Source: a virus. From it: 42,530 nt of DNA. The translations under genes were made by a program, and so were the position numbers. How positions within the stretch are numbered: the first letter of the stretch is position 1; each line of letters begins with the position of its first letter. The stretch is from positions 1 to 42,530 of IMG/VR virus record IMGVR_UViG_3300045049_000094. One strand, given 5' to 3'. Positions 24,231 through 31,814 of the stretch are shown in pieces. A model generated the notes under the pieces. That model was not told where the DNA came from, made no database searches, and saw only the letters and a list, made by a program, of their open reading frames with translations.

Positions 24231-24793
24231 GCGGCCTCCTTTTTCATGCGTCGCACCTCGGCGCGATAGAACGCTTTCAATCTCAGGATCTCGTCGAGGG
24301 TGAGCTTTAACGGGGGATGAGGGCCCTCGAGCCACTCAACGCGCTCCATCCCGATCTTTTTGATCAGGTTTATGCGATAGGCGATGAGGTTTCCGTGCAA
24401 ATCCTTGTTGCATGGCTTGCACTGCTTATGCACGTTATCGGGCTCGAACCGGAGCGCAGGCGCACGTCCCACGCCTTGGTAATGCCCAGCATGCCATTGG
24501 CCTCGGTGAGAGCGCTCGCACGATATGCACGCGTTATTCGCGTCTCGGCAGCGAATCCATGTATTGAAGACGTCCTGCAATTCGCCCAAATGGTCCTTTC
24601 TCGTCTTGAGCTTTGCGAGCGCTTCGCGTGTTGCTTTGCGCTCTTCGCGCTGGACACGCGCTACCTTCTTTGCGGCGAGCCTGCGTGCCCATTCTAGCGA
24701 GCACGGCACCGAGCACACCTTCGACATGCTGCTGATCGGCGCGAAGGTGCGCGCGCAGATCCTGCATTTCTTGGGCTTGAGCGCGCGGATCAA
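24227..24793 (-). CDS. ninG: NinG/Rap recombination endonuclease
   Basis: A 188-residue NinG family protein (Rap in lambda), a structure-specific DNA endonuclease that helps resolve recombination intermediates. It has an N-terminal zinc motif CRICARTFAPISSMSKVCSV, a basic coiled helix about residues 33-65 and the nuclease region ACISCERSHRGQWHAGHYQG followed by NVHKQCKPCNKDLHGN. I choose TTG 24793 because GGAGGG lies four bases before it, it overlaps the previous TGA, and LIRALKPKKCR is the family start. Confidence 0.88.
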   Translation of the reverse strand: MIRALKPKKCRICARTFAPISSMSKVCSVPCSLEWARRLAAKKVARVQREERKATREALAKLKTRKDHLGELQDVFNTWIRCRDANNACISCERSHRGQWHAGHYQGVGRAPALRFEPDNVHKQCKPCNKDLHGNLIAYRINLIKKIGMERVEWLEGPHPPLKLTLDEILRLKAFYRAEVRRMKKEAA

Positions 24794-24921
24794 GATTCCC
24801 TCCAAACCGCCACATAGCCGAGGACGAGCGCAATCGTTCCCCATACATCGGCTTCAGCCTGCGATAGGTGAGGTGCCCAAATGGCGATTGCGGCAAGGAA
24901 AAAGAACGGGCTGCCTTTCAT
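24790..24921 (-). CDS. Tiny membrane protein upstream of ninG
   Basis: A 43-residue protein, MKGSPFFFLAAIAIWAPHLS then QAEADVWGTIALVLGYVAVW RES. Two hydrophobic stretches suggest one or two membrane spans, or a signal-type N-terminus. Start overlaps the DUF1367-like stop (ATGA), and its TGA overlaps the TTG of ninG, so its translation probably feeds ninG. Too short for most gene finders. Confidence 0.6.
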   Translation of the reverse strand: MKGSPFFFLAAIAIWAPHLSQAEADVWGTIALVLGYVAVWRES

Positions 24922-25439
24922 TCCCCGAACCCCTCCAAAATGCTTTCCATCGCAGCCTCGGCAGCCTCAGCCGTCAGCGCCGGCCACAGATACCGGCATG
25001 CATGCTCGCTGCGTAGGAATTCGACGGCGTCCTCGTGGAACTGGCGCATCGCGTCCTCGTCGCACTTCTTGTAGCTGATCGAGCGCGGTACCGGCACGAC
25101 TCCGCCCTTCGGCCCGGCGAGCCAGTCGCAAAATCCGGCGCCGATCTTCAACCAGTTGCGGAACTGCTCGAAACTCTTGATGCGCTCCTGCGCGCGGAAG
25201 ACGGTCGACTCAAGCACCATGTGCCGACGGTGGAAACCGCCGTGCCGCGGCGCCCAAGTCTCGATGCTGAAGATCTCGCCGGCGCCGGCGCGCGTGATCC
25301 AGTTCCAGAATCGGCGCCACGACTTCTGGTCGGCCTCGCCGAGACCGTCGATCATCTCGAACAGGGCGAGCCGCAGCGTCGCGCGCTGTGCGTCGTCGAG
25401 CTGCAGATCCGTGCGCTTCACGAGCGTGATGTCCGTCAT
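24918..25439 (-). CDS. DUF1367-like phage protein
   Basis: A 173-residue protein from ATG 25439, which overlaps the previous stop. WRRFWNWITRAGAGEIFSIE, GGFHRRHMVLESTVFRAQER, FRNWLKIGAGFCDWLAGPKG and PRSISYKKCDEDAMRQFHED match the DUF1367 family, found beside ninG, ninB and replication genes in many phages. Its biochemical role is not known. The frame stays open upstream, but the upstream gene already uses that DNA in another frame. Confidence 0.78.
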   Translation of the reverse strand: MTDITLVKRTDLQLDDAQRATLRLALFEMIDGLGEADQKSWRRFWNWITRAGAGEIFSIETWAPRHGGFHRRHMVLESTVFRAQERIKSFEQFRNWLKIGAGFCDWLAGPKGGVVPVPRSISYKKCDEDAMRQFHEDAVEFLRSEHACRYLWPALTAEAAEAAMESILEGFGE

Positions 25440-25741
25440 GCTGCCTCCAACTCGTCGTCGTACAGGTTCTCGACTGCCCCGTGGCAGATGCCAAGCCGCT
25501 CGCCGATCTGCTTCGCGGTAAGCGGGCCGTCGCGCTCGAGCAGGTTCAGCAGCCTCTCGCGGCCGGGACGGAACTTCACAACACCAGCGCGCGGCCGCGA
25601 TAACCCTTCGCTGCGCGCCATACGATGCACCGAGTTCGGCGTGTGCCGTGGGAACAGCGCCATCAGCTCGGCGTGAGACGGGACAGTCGCATAACGCTCG
25701 CGCAGCAACGCGATCTCGGTCGTGAGCCAGTCGTTTTTCAT
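25436..25741 (-). CDS. Helix-turn-helix DNA-binding protein
   Basis: A 101-residue protein with two DNA-binding parts: an N-terminal Myb/SANT-like segment (WLTTEIALLRERYATVPSHA, HTPNSVHRMARSEGL) and a C-terminal winged-helix part (RERLLNLLERDGPLTAKQIG, ERLGICHGAVENLYDDEL). It overlaps dnaB by four bases. Such proteins occur in phage replication modules, perhaps as regulators or helicase-loader partners. The exact role is open. Confidence 0.65.
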   Translation of the reverse strand: MKNDWLTTEIALLRERYATVPSHAELMALFPRHTPNSVHRMARSEGLSRPRAGVVKFRPGRERLLNLLERDGPLTAKQIGERLGICHGAVENLYDDELEAA

Positions 25742-27120
25742 TCGAACCCCCTGCGGGTTTTCTCGGGAATGTGTCGCTCCGGCGGCGTGTACCCGGGCGC
25801 CAAGTCTGCGAATCGCTGTTGCTCGCCAATGAACGCTGTCCGAACGCTGCCGGTCTCGCCGTTACGCTGCTTGCCGATGATGATTTCCGCGGTGCCGCGC
25901 TCCATCGAGTCGGGGTTGTAGACCTCGTCGCGATAGAGCAGCAGGATCGTGTCGGCGTCCTGTTCGATCGCACCGGAATCTCGTAGGTCGGCCATCGTCG
26001 GCCGCTTGTTCGGCCGTTGCTCGACGCCGCGATTGAGCTGCGCGAGGGCGATCACAGGCACGCCAAGTTGCTTGGCGAGGCCCTTCAGCCCTGCCGAGTA
26101 GCTACCGATGCGGAGGTCCTGCCGCTCCTCGGTACCGCCGGTCATCAGCCCGAGGTAGTCGACGATGACAAGGCTCAGGCCGTGGCGGCGCTTGATGGCG
26201 CGGCTGCGGCTGACGATCTCCGGCAGCGACAAGCCGGCTGTGTCGTCAACCAGCATCGGCAGGTCGGCGAGCACTGAGACGGCATGCGTAAGCCGCGGCC
26301 AGTCTTCGTCGGTCATCTTCTTGCCGTCCCGGATATGTCCGAGCGGAATGCCGCCGATGCGAGCAAGGTTGCGCTGATGCAGTTGCTTCGTCGGCATCTC
26401 GAGCGAGAAGAAGGCGACGGTACCGCCTTGCTCCGCCACGTGGCCGCCGATGCACATCGTCACCGCGGTCTTCCCCATCGCAGGCCGGCCGGCGACGATG
26501 ACAAGGTCACCGGGAGACATCCCGCCGCCGAGCTTCTCGTCGAGGTCGCGCAGCCCAGTGGAGACGACGTTGAGCTCGGCGCCGTGGTAGCGACGATCCA
26601 GTTCTTCGACGATCTCCGTCAGAACCGGCCCGGGCAGCTGAGGCTCGAAGGACCGCGTTTCCGACAGAGGCTCGAACTTCGCCTGCGCCTCAGCAATGAT
26701 CTCGGCTGCCGGGCGCCCGTTCCGCTCGTACACCATCGATCCGATGTCAGCGACCGTCGACAGCACGCCGCGGAGCTTCCAGCGCTCGATGACGATCTCA
26801 GCCCACCGGGCGATGCCGGCACTCCCCGGTACCGCAGCGACTAGCGAATTCAGGTACGCGAGACCGCCGACGTCCTCGATGTGCCCGCTGGAGCTGAGCG
26901 CCTCGAAAACCGTGATCACGTCTGCTGCGCGGTTCGCGACGATCAGCTTCTGGACCGCCTCGAAAATCCGGCGGTGGTCGAATCGGAAAAAGTGCTCTGC
27001 GCGCAGATCGCCGATCCGGTCGATCGCGTCGCTGTCGAACATCAGCGCGCCGAGGATCGACTGTTCCGCCTCGATTGCCTGCGGCACTTCGCGCAGATGC
27101 ATGTGCTCAGGTGCGTTCAT
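25738..27120 (-). CDS. dnaB: Replicative DNA helicase DnaB
   Basis: A 460-residue hexameric helicase of the DnaB family. The N-terminal domain (HLREVPQAIEAEQSILGALM, FFRFDHRRIFEAVQKLI) precedes the RecA-like domain with Walker A GRPAMGKT at 211-218, Walker B LVIVDYLG with D321 and the Q/R motif RDSGAIEQDADTILLLYRDE. Full length. It overlaps the initiator gene upstream by four bases; initiator plus helicase equals the lambda O-P idea with a phage-encoded helicase in place of a loader. Confidence 0.93.
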   Translation of the reverse strand: MNAPEHMHLREVPQAIEAEQSILGALMFDSDAIDRIGDLRAEHFFRFDHRRIFEAVQKLIVANRAADVITVFEALSSSGHIEDVGGLAYLNSLVAAVPGSAGIARWAEIVIERWKLRGVLSTVADIGSMVYERNGRPAAEIIAEAQAKFEPLSETRSFEPQLPGPVLTEIVEELDRRYHGAELNVVSTGLRDLDEKLGGGMSPGDLVIVAGRPAMGKTAVTMCIGGHVAEQGGTVAFFSLEMPTKQLHQRNLARIGGIPLGHIRDGKKMTDEDWPRLTHAVSVLADLPMLVDDTAGLSLPEIVSRSRAIKRRHGLSLVIVDYLGLMTGGTEERQDLRIGSYSAGLKGLAKQLGVPVIALAQLNRGVEQRPNKRPTMADLRDSGAIEQDADTILLLYRDEVYNPDSMERGTAEIIIGKQRNGETGSVRTAFIGEQQRFADLAPGYTPPERHIPEKTRRGFE

Positions 27121-27932
27121 GCCAAGTCCTTCCCGTGGTGTCGTTTCGCCTGTTCGCCCTGGGTCGTCAAACCACAGGAGCCGTCAGCTCGCAGGTACCA
27201 GAGCTTGAACCAGCAGCCGCGCACGGACTTTCGGTAGACCGAGCGCCAGTCCTTGTACCGCTTCGCGTCAGGCGTCGTGTAGCGCTCCTTGAACTCGAGC
27301 CAGTGCAGCCGCAAGAATTCGATCGGGATACCCGTCTCGTCGGCGTATGTGAAAACCGAGTCTTCATCGGGGATTGCCTTCTCTCCTCGCGACTTGCATT
27401 CGTCGAGGAACGTCTGGAAAGCGATGGCCGCTTTCCGTTTTGGTTTGCCTGCACCGGTTTCCTCGGGCCCATTGCCCCCCTTGGGGGGTATGGGGGGTTC
27501 TTCTTTACTCTTACTCTTATCTTCTCTAGCTAACGCACCTGTAACGGCGTCGCTTGATTCCTGTAACGATTGCTGCGTTACATCACCGTTACTTCTATGA
27601 CTGGCAACGCGTTTGGCGGTCTGTGCACGGTTCTTGGCAGACGTGCCGTTGTGCTCGTTGAAGCGAATTAGGCGGATACCGTTGTCGATTTCTTCGATCC
27701 AGCCGATCTCGAGCAGCGCTGCTCCAAGATTCGGTACTCCCGTCTTGCGGGCGATCGTTGCGATGCTCAAGCCGTACATCGAACCGTCCGCAGAATGGTC
27801 GTCGGCAGTGGCCCAAAGCCAATACAGGCCGCCTACAACGGCAGCTTCCGCGCAGCCCGTCAGATCGCACAGACGCGACACTCTGGGATCGTCCCAGAGG
27901 TTCGTGCGCATCTTGATCCATTCACCCGCCAT
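27117..27932 (-). CDS. Replication initiator, O-like
   Basis: A 271-residue protein. Residues 1-95 are a winged-helix domain (GEWIKMRTNLWDDPRVSRLC, GGLYWLWATADDHSADGSMY, ARKTGVPNLGAALLEIGWIE), as in phage O-type and DnaD/replisome organiser proteins. The middle is hydrophilic and holds the repeat cluster in its DNA. The C-terminal part (LRLHWLEFKERYTTPDAKRY, SVRGCWFKLWYL) may contact the helicase. It sits directly upstream of dnaB. No obvious ribosome site precedes the ATG. Confidence 0.75.
   Translation of the reverse strand: MAGEWIKMRTNLWDDPRVSRLCDLTGCAEAAVVGGLYWLWATADDHSADGSMYGLSIATIARKTGVPNLGAALLEIGWIEEIDNGIRLIRFNEHNGTSAKNRAQTAKRVASHRSNGDVTQQSLQESSDAVTGALAREDKSKSKEEPPIPPKGGNGPEETGAGKPKRKAAIAFQTFLDECKSRGEKAIPDEDSVFTYADETGIPIEFLRLHWLEFKERYTTPDAKRYKDWRSVYRKSVRGCWFKLWYLRADGSCGLTTQGEQAKRHHGKDLA
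27539..27592. repeat. GTAACG repeat cluster inside the initiator gene (candidate ori)
   Basis: Four copies of GTAACG in 54 bases: 27541-27546 and 27563-27568 forward, 27576-27581 and 27587-27592 inverted. Lambda places origin iterons in gene O; this cluster lies in the same kind of hydrophilic middle section. The unit CTGTAACGAT, 3 bases, TGCGTTAC, 5 bases, CGTTAC is repeated at 27970. Confidence 0.6.
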
Positions 27933-27969
27933 GTGAGCTGTCCGTTCGTGTATCGATTGTGTTTCGTGT

Positions 27970-28001
27970 CTGTAACGATCAGTGCGTTACGTCGGCGTTA
28001 C
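27970..28001. repeat. Second GTAACG repeat cluster upstream of the initiator gene
   Basis: CTGTAACGAT, 3 bases, TGCGTTAC, 5 bases, CGTTAC at 27970-28001 has exactly the spacing of 27561-27592, 409 bases away. It lies across the end of the 57-residue gene and the start of the 46-base gap before the initiator gene. It may be an autoregulatory operator or a second part of the origin. Confidence 0.6.
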
Positions 28002-28152
28002 GAATCTCTGCTTCGTATTGCCGCAGCTTTTGAAGGGCATCGCGCGCCATCCACTGAAACGCCGCGCCCGTTTGGCACAGCTCCATTCGGTGTAGAAGTT
28101 CAAATACGTCGTCGAGAATTGGGTGAGAATGAAGTGAAGGTGTCACATTCAT
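27979..28152 (-). CDS. Small phage protein between methyltransferase and initiator
   Basis: A 57-residue protein from ATG 28152 (ATGA overlap with the helicase-methyltransferase stop): MNVTPSLHSHPILDDVFELL, HRMELCQTGAAFQWMARDAL, ending AEIRNADVTH. It fills the gap in the operon and its end carries part of the second GTAACG cluster. Helical; no family recognised. Confidence 0.6.
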   Translation of the reverse strand: MNVTPSLHSHPILDDVFELLHRMELCQTGAAFQWMARDALQKLRQYEAEIRNADVTH

Positions 28153-30662
28153 GCGGCCTCCAGCGTGTCGAACAACGACGGCATGCTGTATTCGCGCTCA
28201 GCCGCGCGCAGGTAGTGCACAGAGTCCATGAAGTACGCCGGATTCAGCTCGGACCCGCCGCCGCGGCGCCCTTTGAGGATCGCGCGGTAAGGAACGGTGC
28301 CGATGCCGCAAAACGGGTCATATACCAGGTCGTCGGTATTGCTGTAGCGCTCGATCAGCCGATCGACAATATCGAACTGCAGCGGGCACACATGCTTCTC
28401 GACAGCGCGTTTTGCCTGATCGCCGTTGAGCGTCAGCATCCTGGTGACGTCGTGCCAAACGTTCGGATCGTGCGATCCCGGCGAGAGGCTCATGAATTTC
28501 GTTGGCAGCCGGCCCGACGCTTGGAGCTCCTCGCCGATCCGGACGTGAAACTCGTAGTCGTAGACGTTTTCCAGGCTGAACTTTGTGAAGAGGCTGGCCA
28601 GATTGTCCGGGCCCAACGACGCGAGTTCTTCCGCGGTCATAAGTCGGTTGCCGCTCGAACGCCAAAAGGCGTGCGCATCGATCTGCCAGCGCGCAAGGCT
28701 GTACTCATCTTTCGATTTGCGCACCGGGACGTCGGCGTAGCCCTTGGAGCGGTCCGACTGCGGCTTATGGAAGAGCAGGATGTACTCAGGTGAGCCGACG
28801 CCCATCTTCGTGCCGTCTTTGCACATTTCGCTGTACGAAAGGCGGTACGTCTGGTTGTTCTCGCGCACGACGTCAGTGTTGACCGTGATCATTCCGCAGT
28901 AGTCGAATCCGTGCTTACGGCCATGAAAGAGCGCCTCCGCGTGGAAAGGACTGACCGTCGGAATGCCGGCGCCGGTCACGTTACCGAACAAGATCCGGTC
29001 CTTGACGTGGCACGCGTAGATGCGGCCAGGCCTCAGGATGCGCAGCAGTTGCGGCGTCAAGAAGTCCATCTGCTGCCAGAAGTGGTCGTTGTCTTCCGTA
29101 TGGCCGAAGTCGTTGTAGCTCGGCGAGTACTCGTAGTGGTTCGCGAACGGAATCGACGTGACGATCAGGTCGACGTGGTTGTCCGGAAGGCGTCGCGCTT
29201 CCTCGACGCAATCGTTATTCGCCACAGTGAAGCGATCGCTAGATACTTCGATACGCTCCACGCCGATCGAACGCGCGAGCGTTTGTTGCATGGCGAGCTG
29301 ATTGAGGCCGTACTCTCGAATGATTTCGCTCATCTTCGCGGTCATCTCGTTGTGTTGTCGCCATTTAGCGAGCAGCGTGCGCAGCGTCTCCTGCTCGGCT
29401 TCTGTGTAGACGATGTCGATCCGAACGCGATGCTTCTGCAGGAAACGCTGCACGCGGTGAATCGCCTGAATGAAGTCTCGGAACTTGAATCCGATGCCAG
29501 CGAAGATCTCCCAGTGACAGTGCCGCTGGAAGTTGCAGCCAGCGCCGGCGAGGATTGGCTTCGTCGACAGGCGTTTCGCGCGCCCGTGGCTGAAGTCGAC
29601 GATGCGTCGCTCTCGCTCTTCGAGTTCCTGTGTGCCCCAAACGCTGACCACGTCAGGGATTGCACGTTGGATGGCGTGTCGCTCGTCTTCAAGGTCATGC
29701 CAGACGATGACGTGATCGTCTGGCGACTCCGCCACGAGCTCGGCGACTTTCTCGACGCGCGACTCGAGGCTTCTGCGTTTTTCGCCGGCTGCCCCGGACA
29801 GGCCCATGGCGAGATCCGGAATCAGAAGCCCTTGTCCATCACGCTCGACTCCGGCCGCTTCGTAGTCGCTGGGGATCTCGTGATAGCGAATGTCGAGGTC
29901 TGGAAGCTCGTAGCCCTCGTCGGAGTACCCAAGGTCACTCGGGCGTTGCAGGAACACTGCCCAGCTCGATACCCACAGCCAGAATTCCTTCTCCTTGTGC
30001 GGATAGAGCGTAAGGTTCCCGGCCTTCTCGCTGTCGCGCTGGAAGAAGCGCGTCAGCGCTTGGCCCGTGTCCATGACGCCGAGGAACCCGGCGTAGTGGA
30101 TCAGCTCTTTGAAGCGGTTCGGGCTGGGCGTCGCCGAGCAAACGAACTTGAATTCAACGCCATCGAACAGCGGAAGGAATTCCTGATAGGTCTTCGAGCC
30201 GAAGCTACGAAGAATGTCTGCCTCATCGAGGCTTGCCGCGCGAAAGAGTGACGGCGTCAGCTTGCCTTCGCGCACTGATTCGTAGTTCGTGAAGTAGAGC
30301 GTGCGCTCGTCGTCGATTTCGCTATCCGAGCGAATGAACCGCGCCTGAATTCCGTATTCGCCCGGAAACCGTTCGTCGATCTCCTGGAAGAATTCCTGAC
30401 GCACGCCGAGAGGCATCACCTGCAGGCGCAGCCCGGGCCGATGAATGCCGATGAGGCGATGCAATTCGATCTGCGTCGCTGTCTTGTGCAGGCCGAACGA
30501 AGCGAAGACGGCGCGGCGACCGCCTTGCGCCGCCCAGCGCACGATGTCGCGCGTGTGCGGCTTCAGGTTCGGATTGACTTCGTCCGGCGATACGTCGAAG
30601 CCATGGAAGCTCGCCATGCGAATCTTCTGCCGAAGGAATTCGGCATAGTCGGGTGCGCTCAT
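28149..30662 (-). CDS. SF2 helicase fused to amino-type DNA methyltransferase
   Basis: An 837-residue two-domain enzyme. Residues about 1-440 are an SF2 helicase: motif I region FGLHKT (56-61), motif II DEAD (146-149), SAT (176-178) and motif VI QAIHRVQR (399-406). In related fusions motif I is GLGKT; here H59 replaces the glycine before the lysine. Residues about 470-837 are an N4/N6 methyltransferase: motif IV TSIPF (502-506, variant of TSPPY) comes before motif I DPFCGIGT (782-789), a beta-type order. It probably modifies phage DNA against restriction. It overlaps both neighbours by four bases. Confidence 0.82.
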   Translation of the reverse strand: MSAPDYAEFLRQKIRMASFHGFDVSPDEVNPNLKPHTRDIVRWAAQGGRRAVFASFGLHKTATQIELHRLIGIHRPGLRLQVMPLGVRQEFFQEIDERFPGEYGIQARFIRSDSEIDDERTLYFTNYESVREGKLTPSLFRAASLDEADILRSFGSKTYQEFLPLFDGVEFKFVCSATPSPNRFKELIHYAGFLGVMDTGQALTRFFQRDSEKAGNLTLYPHKEKEFWLWVSSWAVFLQRPSDLGYSDEGYELPDLDIRYHEIPSDYEAAGVERDGQGLLIPDLAMGLSGAAGEKRRSLESRVEKVAELVAESPDDHVIVWHDLEDERHAIQRAIPDVVSVWGTQELEERERRIVDFSHGRAKRLSTKPILAGAGCNFQRHCHWEIFAGIGFKFRDFIQAIHRVQRFLQKHRVRIDIVYTEAEQETLRTLLAKWRQHNEMTAKMSEIIREYGLNQLAMQQTLARSIGVERIEVSSDRFTVANNDCVEEARRLPDNHVDLIVTSIPFANHYEYSPSYNDFGHTEDNDHFWQQMDFLTPQLLRILRPGRIYACHVKDRILFGNVTGAGIPTVSPFHAEALFHGRKHGFDYCGMITVNTDVVRENNQTYRLSYSEMCKDGTKMGVGSPEYILLFHKPQSDRSKGYADVPVRKSKDEYSLARWQIDAHAFWRSSGNRLMTAEELASLGPDNLASLFTKFSLENVYDYEFHVRIGEELQASGRLPTKFMSLSPGSHDPNVWHDVTRMLTLNGDQAKRAVEKHVCPLQFDIVDRLIERYSNTDDLVYDPFCGIGTVPYRAILKGRRGGGSELNPAYFMDSVHYLRAAEREYSMPSLFDTLEAA

Positions 30663-30856
30663 ACCAACTCCGTCACGTGCCGCGTGCCAACGCGCTCAAG
30701 AATCCGGAGGCCGTCCTGCGAAAGCGCGAGCCCATCGTCTCGGTCGTCGACGTAGACGAACACGTACCGGTCGTCGCTCTGTTGAGCGACAAACTCGACC
30801 CGTCGACCGGACGGGGCAACGAACTGCTTGCCCTGATCGCGCTTGCTCAAATTCAT
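30659..30856 (-). CDS. Small phage protein upstream of helicase-methyltransferase
   Basis: A 65-residue protein from ATG 30856, in ATGA overlap with the upstream regulator gene: MNLSKRDQGKQFVAPSGRRV, EFVAQQSDDRYVFVYVDDRD, ending VGTRHVTELV. It looks like a small beta domain. The frame is open upstream but that DNA codes the regulator. Function unknown. Confidence 0.65.
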   Translation of the reverse strand: MNLSKRDQGKQFVAPSGRRVEFVAQQSDDRYVFVYVDDRDDGLALSQDGLRILERVGTRHVTELV

Positions 30857-31227
30857 GCGGCCGCCTGTTGCTGTGCGAATGCCTGTTGGATGTACTCGCC
30901 GATGACCTGCGCGCTTTGGCGCTTGTACTCGGCGCGCGCTTTCTGTTCTGCGAGCTCGAGCCACTGCCGCGGGTAGTCGCAGCCGGCGAACATGCAGAAG
31001 AGAAAGAGGCGGTGGTGGTCCAGGCGGCGCTTGCCGGCCATGAACTCGGAGAAGTGGGGGTAGTGGATCCCGCAATTGCGCGCGAGCGTCTTTCTATCGA
31101 ACCTACGCAGCCCGATCTCGAGGGCCTTCTCCATGCACTGCTCGAAGGTCATGGCCTCGATGTCGGAATCGGGTAGACGGGTTGCCTCGACGTACGGCGC
31201 AAAGATTCGGATTTCTTGTTGTTTCAT
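30853..31227 (-). CDS. CII-position regulator
   Basis: A 124-residue DNA-binding protein, second gene after the Cro-like gene. Residues about 40-95 carry a helix-turn-helix of the Cro/CI type: FDRKTLARNCGIHYPHFSEF, then AGKRRLDHHRLFLFCMFAGC. A helical C-terminus follows (KARAEYKRQSAQVIGEYIQQ). Start is uncertain: ATG 31227 is used, and TTG 31245 six codons upstream is possible; neither has a strong ribosome site. Position corresponds to lambda cII, but sequence similarity to CII itself is not clear. Confidence 0.6.
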   Translation of the reverse strand: MKQQEIRIFAPYVEATRLPDSDIEAMTFEQCMEKALEIGLRRFDRKTLARNCGIHYPHFSEFMAGKRRLDHHRLFLFCMFAGCDYPRQWLELAEQKARAEYKRQSAQVIGEYIQQAFAQQQAAA

Positions 31228-31299
31228 GGCTGTTGCGATAGTCAAAAGTCATGGTTACCCACGTTGGTCCCCGCTTGTGTACCCAGTTGCTCAGCGGGC

Positions 31300-31325
31300 G
31301 AAAATGAAGGCGTGATAAACACGCC
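31300..31325 (-). terminator. tR1-like hairpin after cro
   Basis: Stem GGCGTG/CACGCC (31325-31320 with 31314-31309), loop of five, then TTCATTTTC on the minus strand. It lies between the Cro-like gene and the CII-position gene, where lambda has tR1. The 160-base gap around it has no other convincing gene. Confidence 0.45.
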
Positions 31326-31404
31326 TCCGAAAACAGTGCCTACCTACCTCTCCGTTCTGCGAGCCGCTCGCGCCGATGCAATCGCGCAAGCTCGTACACA
31401 CTCA

Positions 31405-31731
31405 TCAGCCAACGCATTTCGCCCTCGCGAGCTTCTCCTTGCCGGTCGTGCCGCCAACGGGAGGCTGTGTGTCGTCATGCGCGGTGTCATCGACCGAACC
31501 GACGGGAGGTTGCGTATCGTCGGATGCTTGAGCTCGGTCAATCAGGTCGGCCAAGAAAAGGTCAGGCCTTTCGAGCTTCACGCTTGCTGGAATGCCGCGC
31601 GTTTTCCAGTTCTGGATTCGCTGAACCCCGCCGGACGCCTTGTCGTATCCGAGCAGCTCAGCGAGCTTCGTAGGGCCGCCCAACTTTTCGATGAGCTTGG
31701 CGTCGGGGTGCGGTTCAGGATGTTTATTCAT
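31405..31731 (-). CDS. Cro-like DNA-binding protein
   Basis: A 108-residue protein divergent from the repressor gene. Residues about 12-50 form a helix-turn-helix (LIEKLGGPTKLAELLGYDKA, VQRIQNWKTRGIPASV) resembling small Cro/YdaS regulators. The C-terminal part is low-complexity with a DDTQPPVG repeat (two copies). The promoter's predicted start falls at about 31732, just before the ATG at 31731-31729, so the mRNA is probably leaderless. It should repress or balance CI at the shared operators. Confidence 0.72.
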   Translation of the reverse strand: MNKHPEPHPDAKLIEKLGGPTKLAELLGYDKASGGVQRIQNWKTRGIPASVKLERPDLFLADLIDRAQASDDTQPPVGSVDDTAHDDTQPPVGGTTGKEKLARAKCVG

Positions 31732-31775
31732 GTGGTGTATTAAACACCACGTTTATCGGCATGTCAAACACCGCG
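31732..31775 (-). promoter_or_regulatory. pR-like promoter with CI/Cro operators
   Basis: Minus strand TTGACA (31767-31762), 17 bases, TTTAAT (31744-31739). Operator-like repeats cover both boxes: GTGGTGT..ACACCAC (31732-31750), TAAACACCACGTTTA (31742-31754 region) and CAAACACCGCGTGT (31766-31778 region). Half-site AAACACC/GGTGTTT is shared with 33289-33330. Confidence 0.75.
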
Positions 31776-31814
31776 TGTAACAACATTTTGTTTACTTATG
31801 GAAACATGCACGGC

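Noticed and set aside
28911-30251. Plus-strand frame of 446 codons opposite the helicase-methyltransferase
   Set aside because: Antisense to a clearly recognisable enzyme; no ribosome site or family motif.
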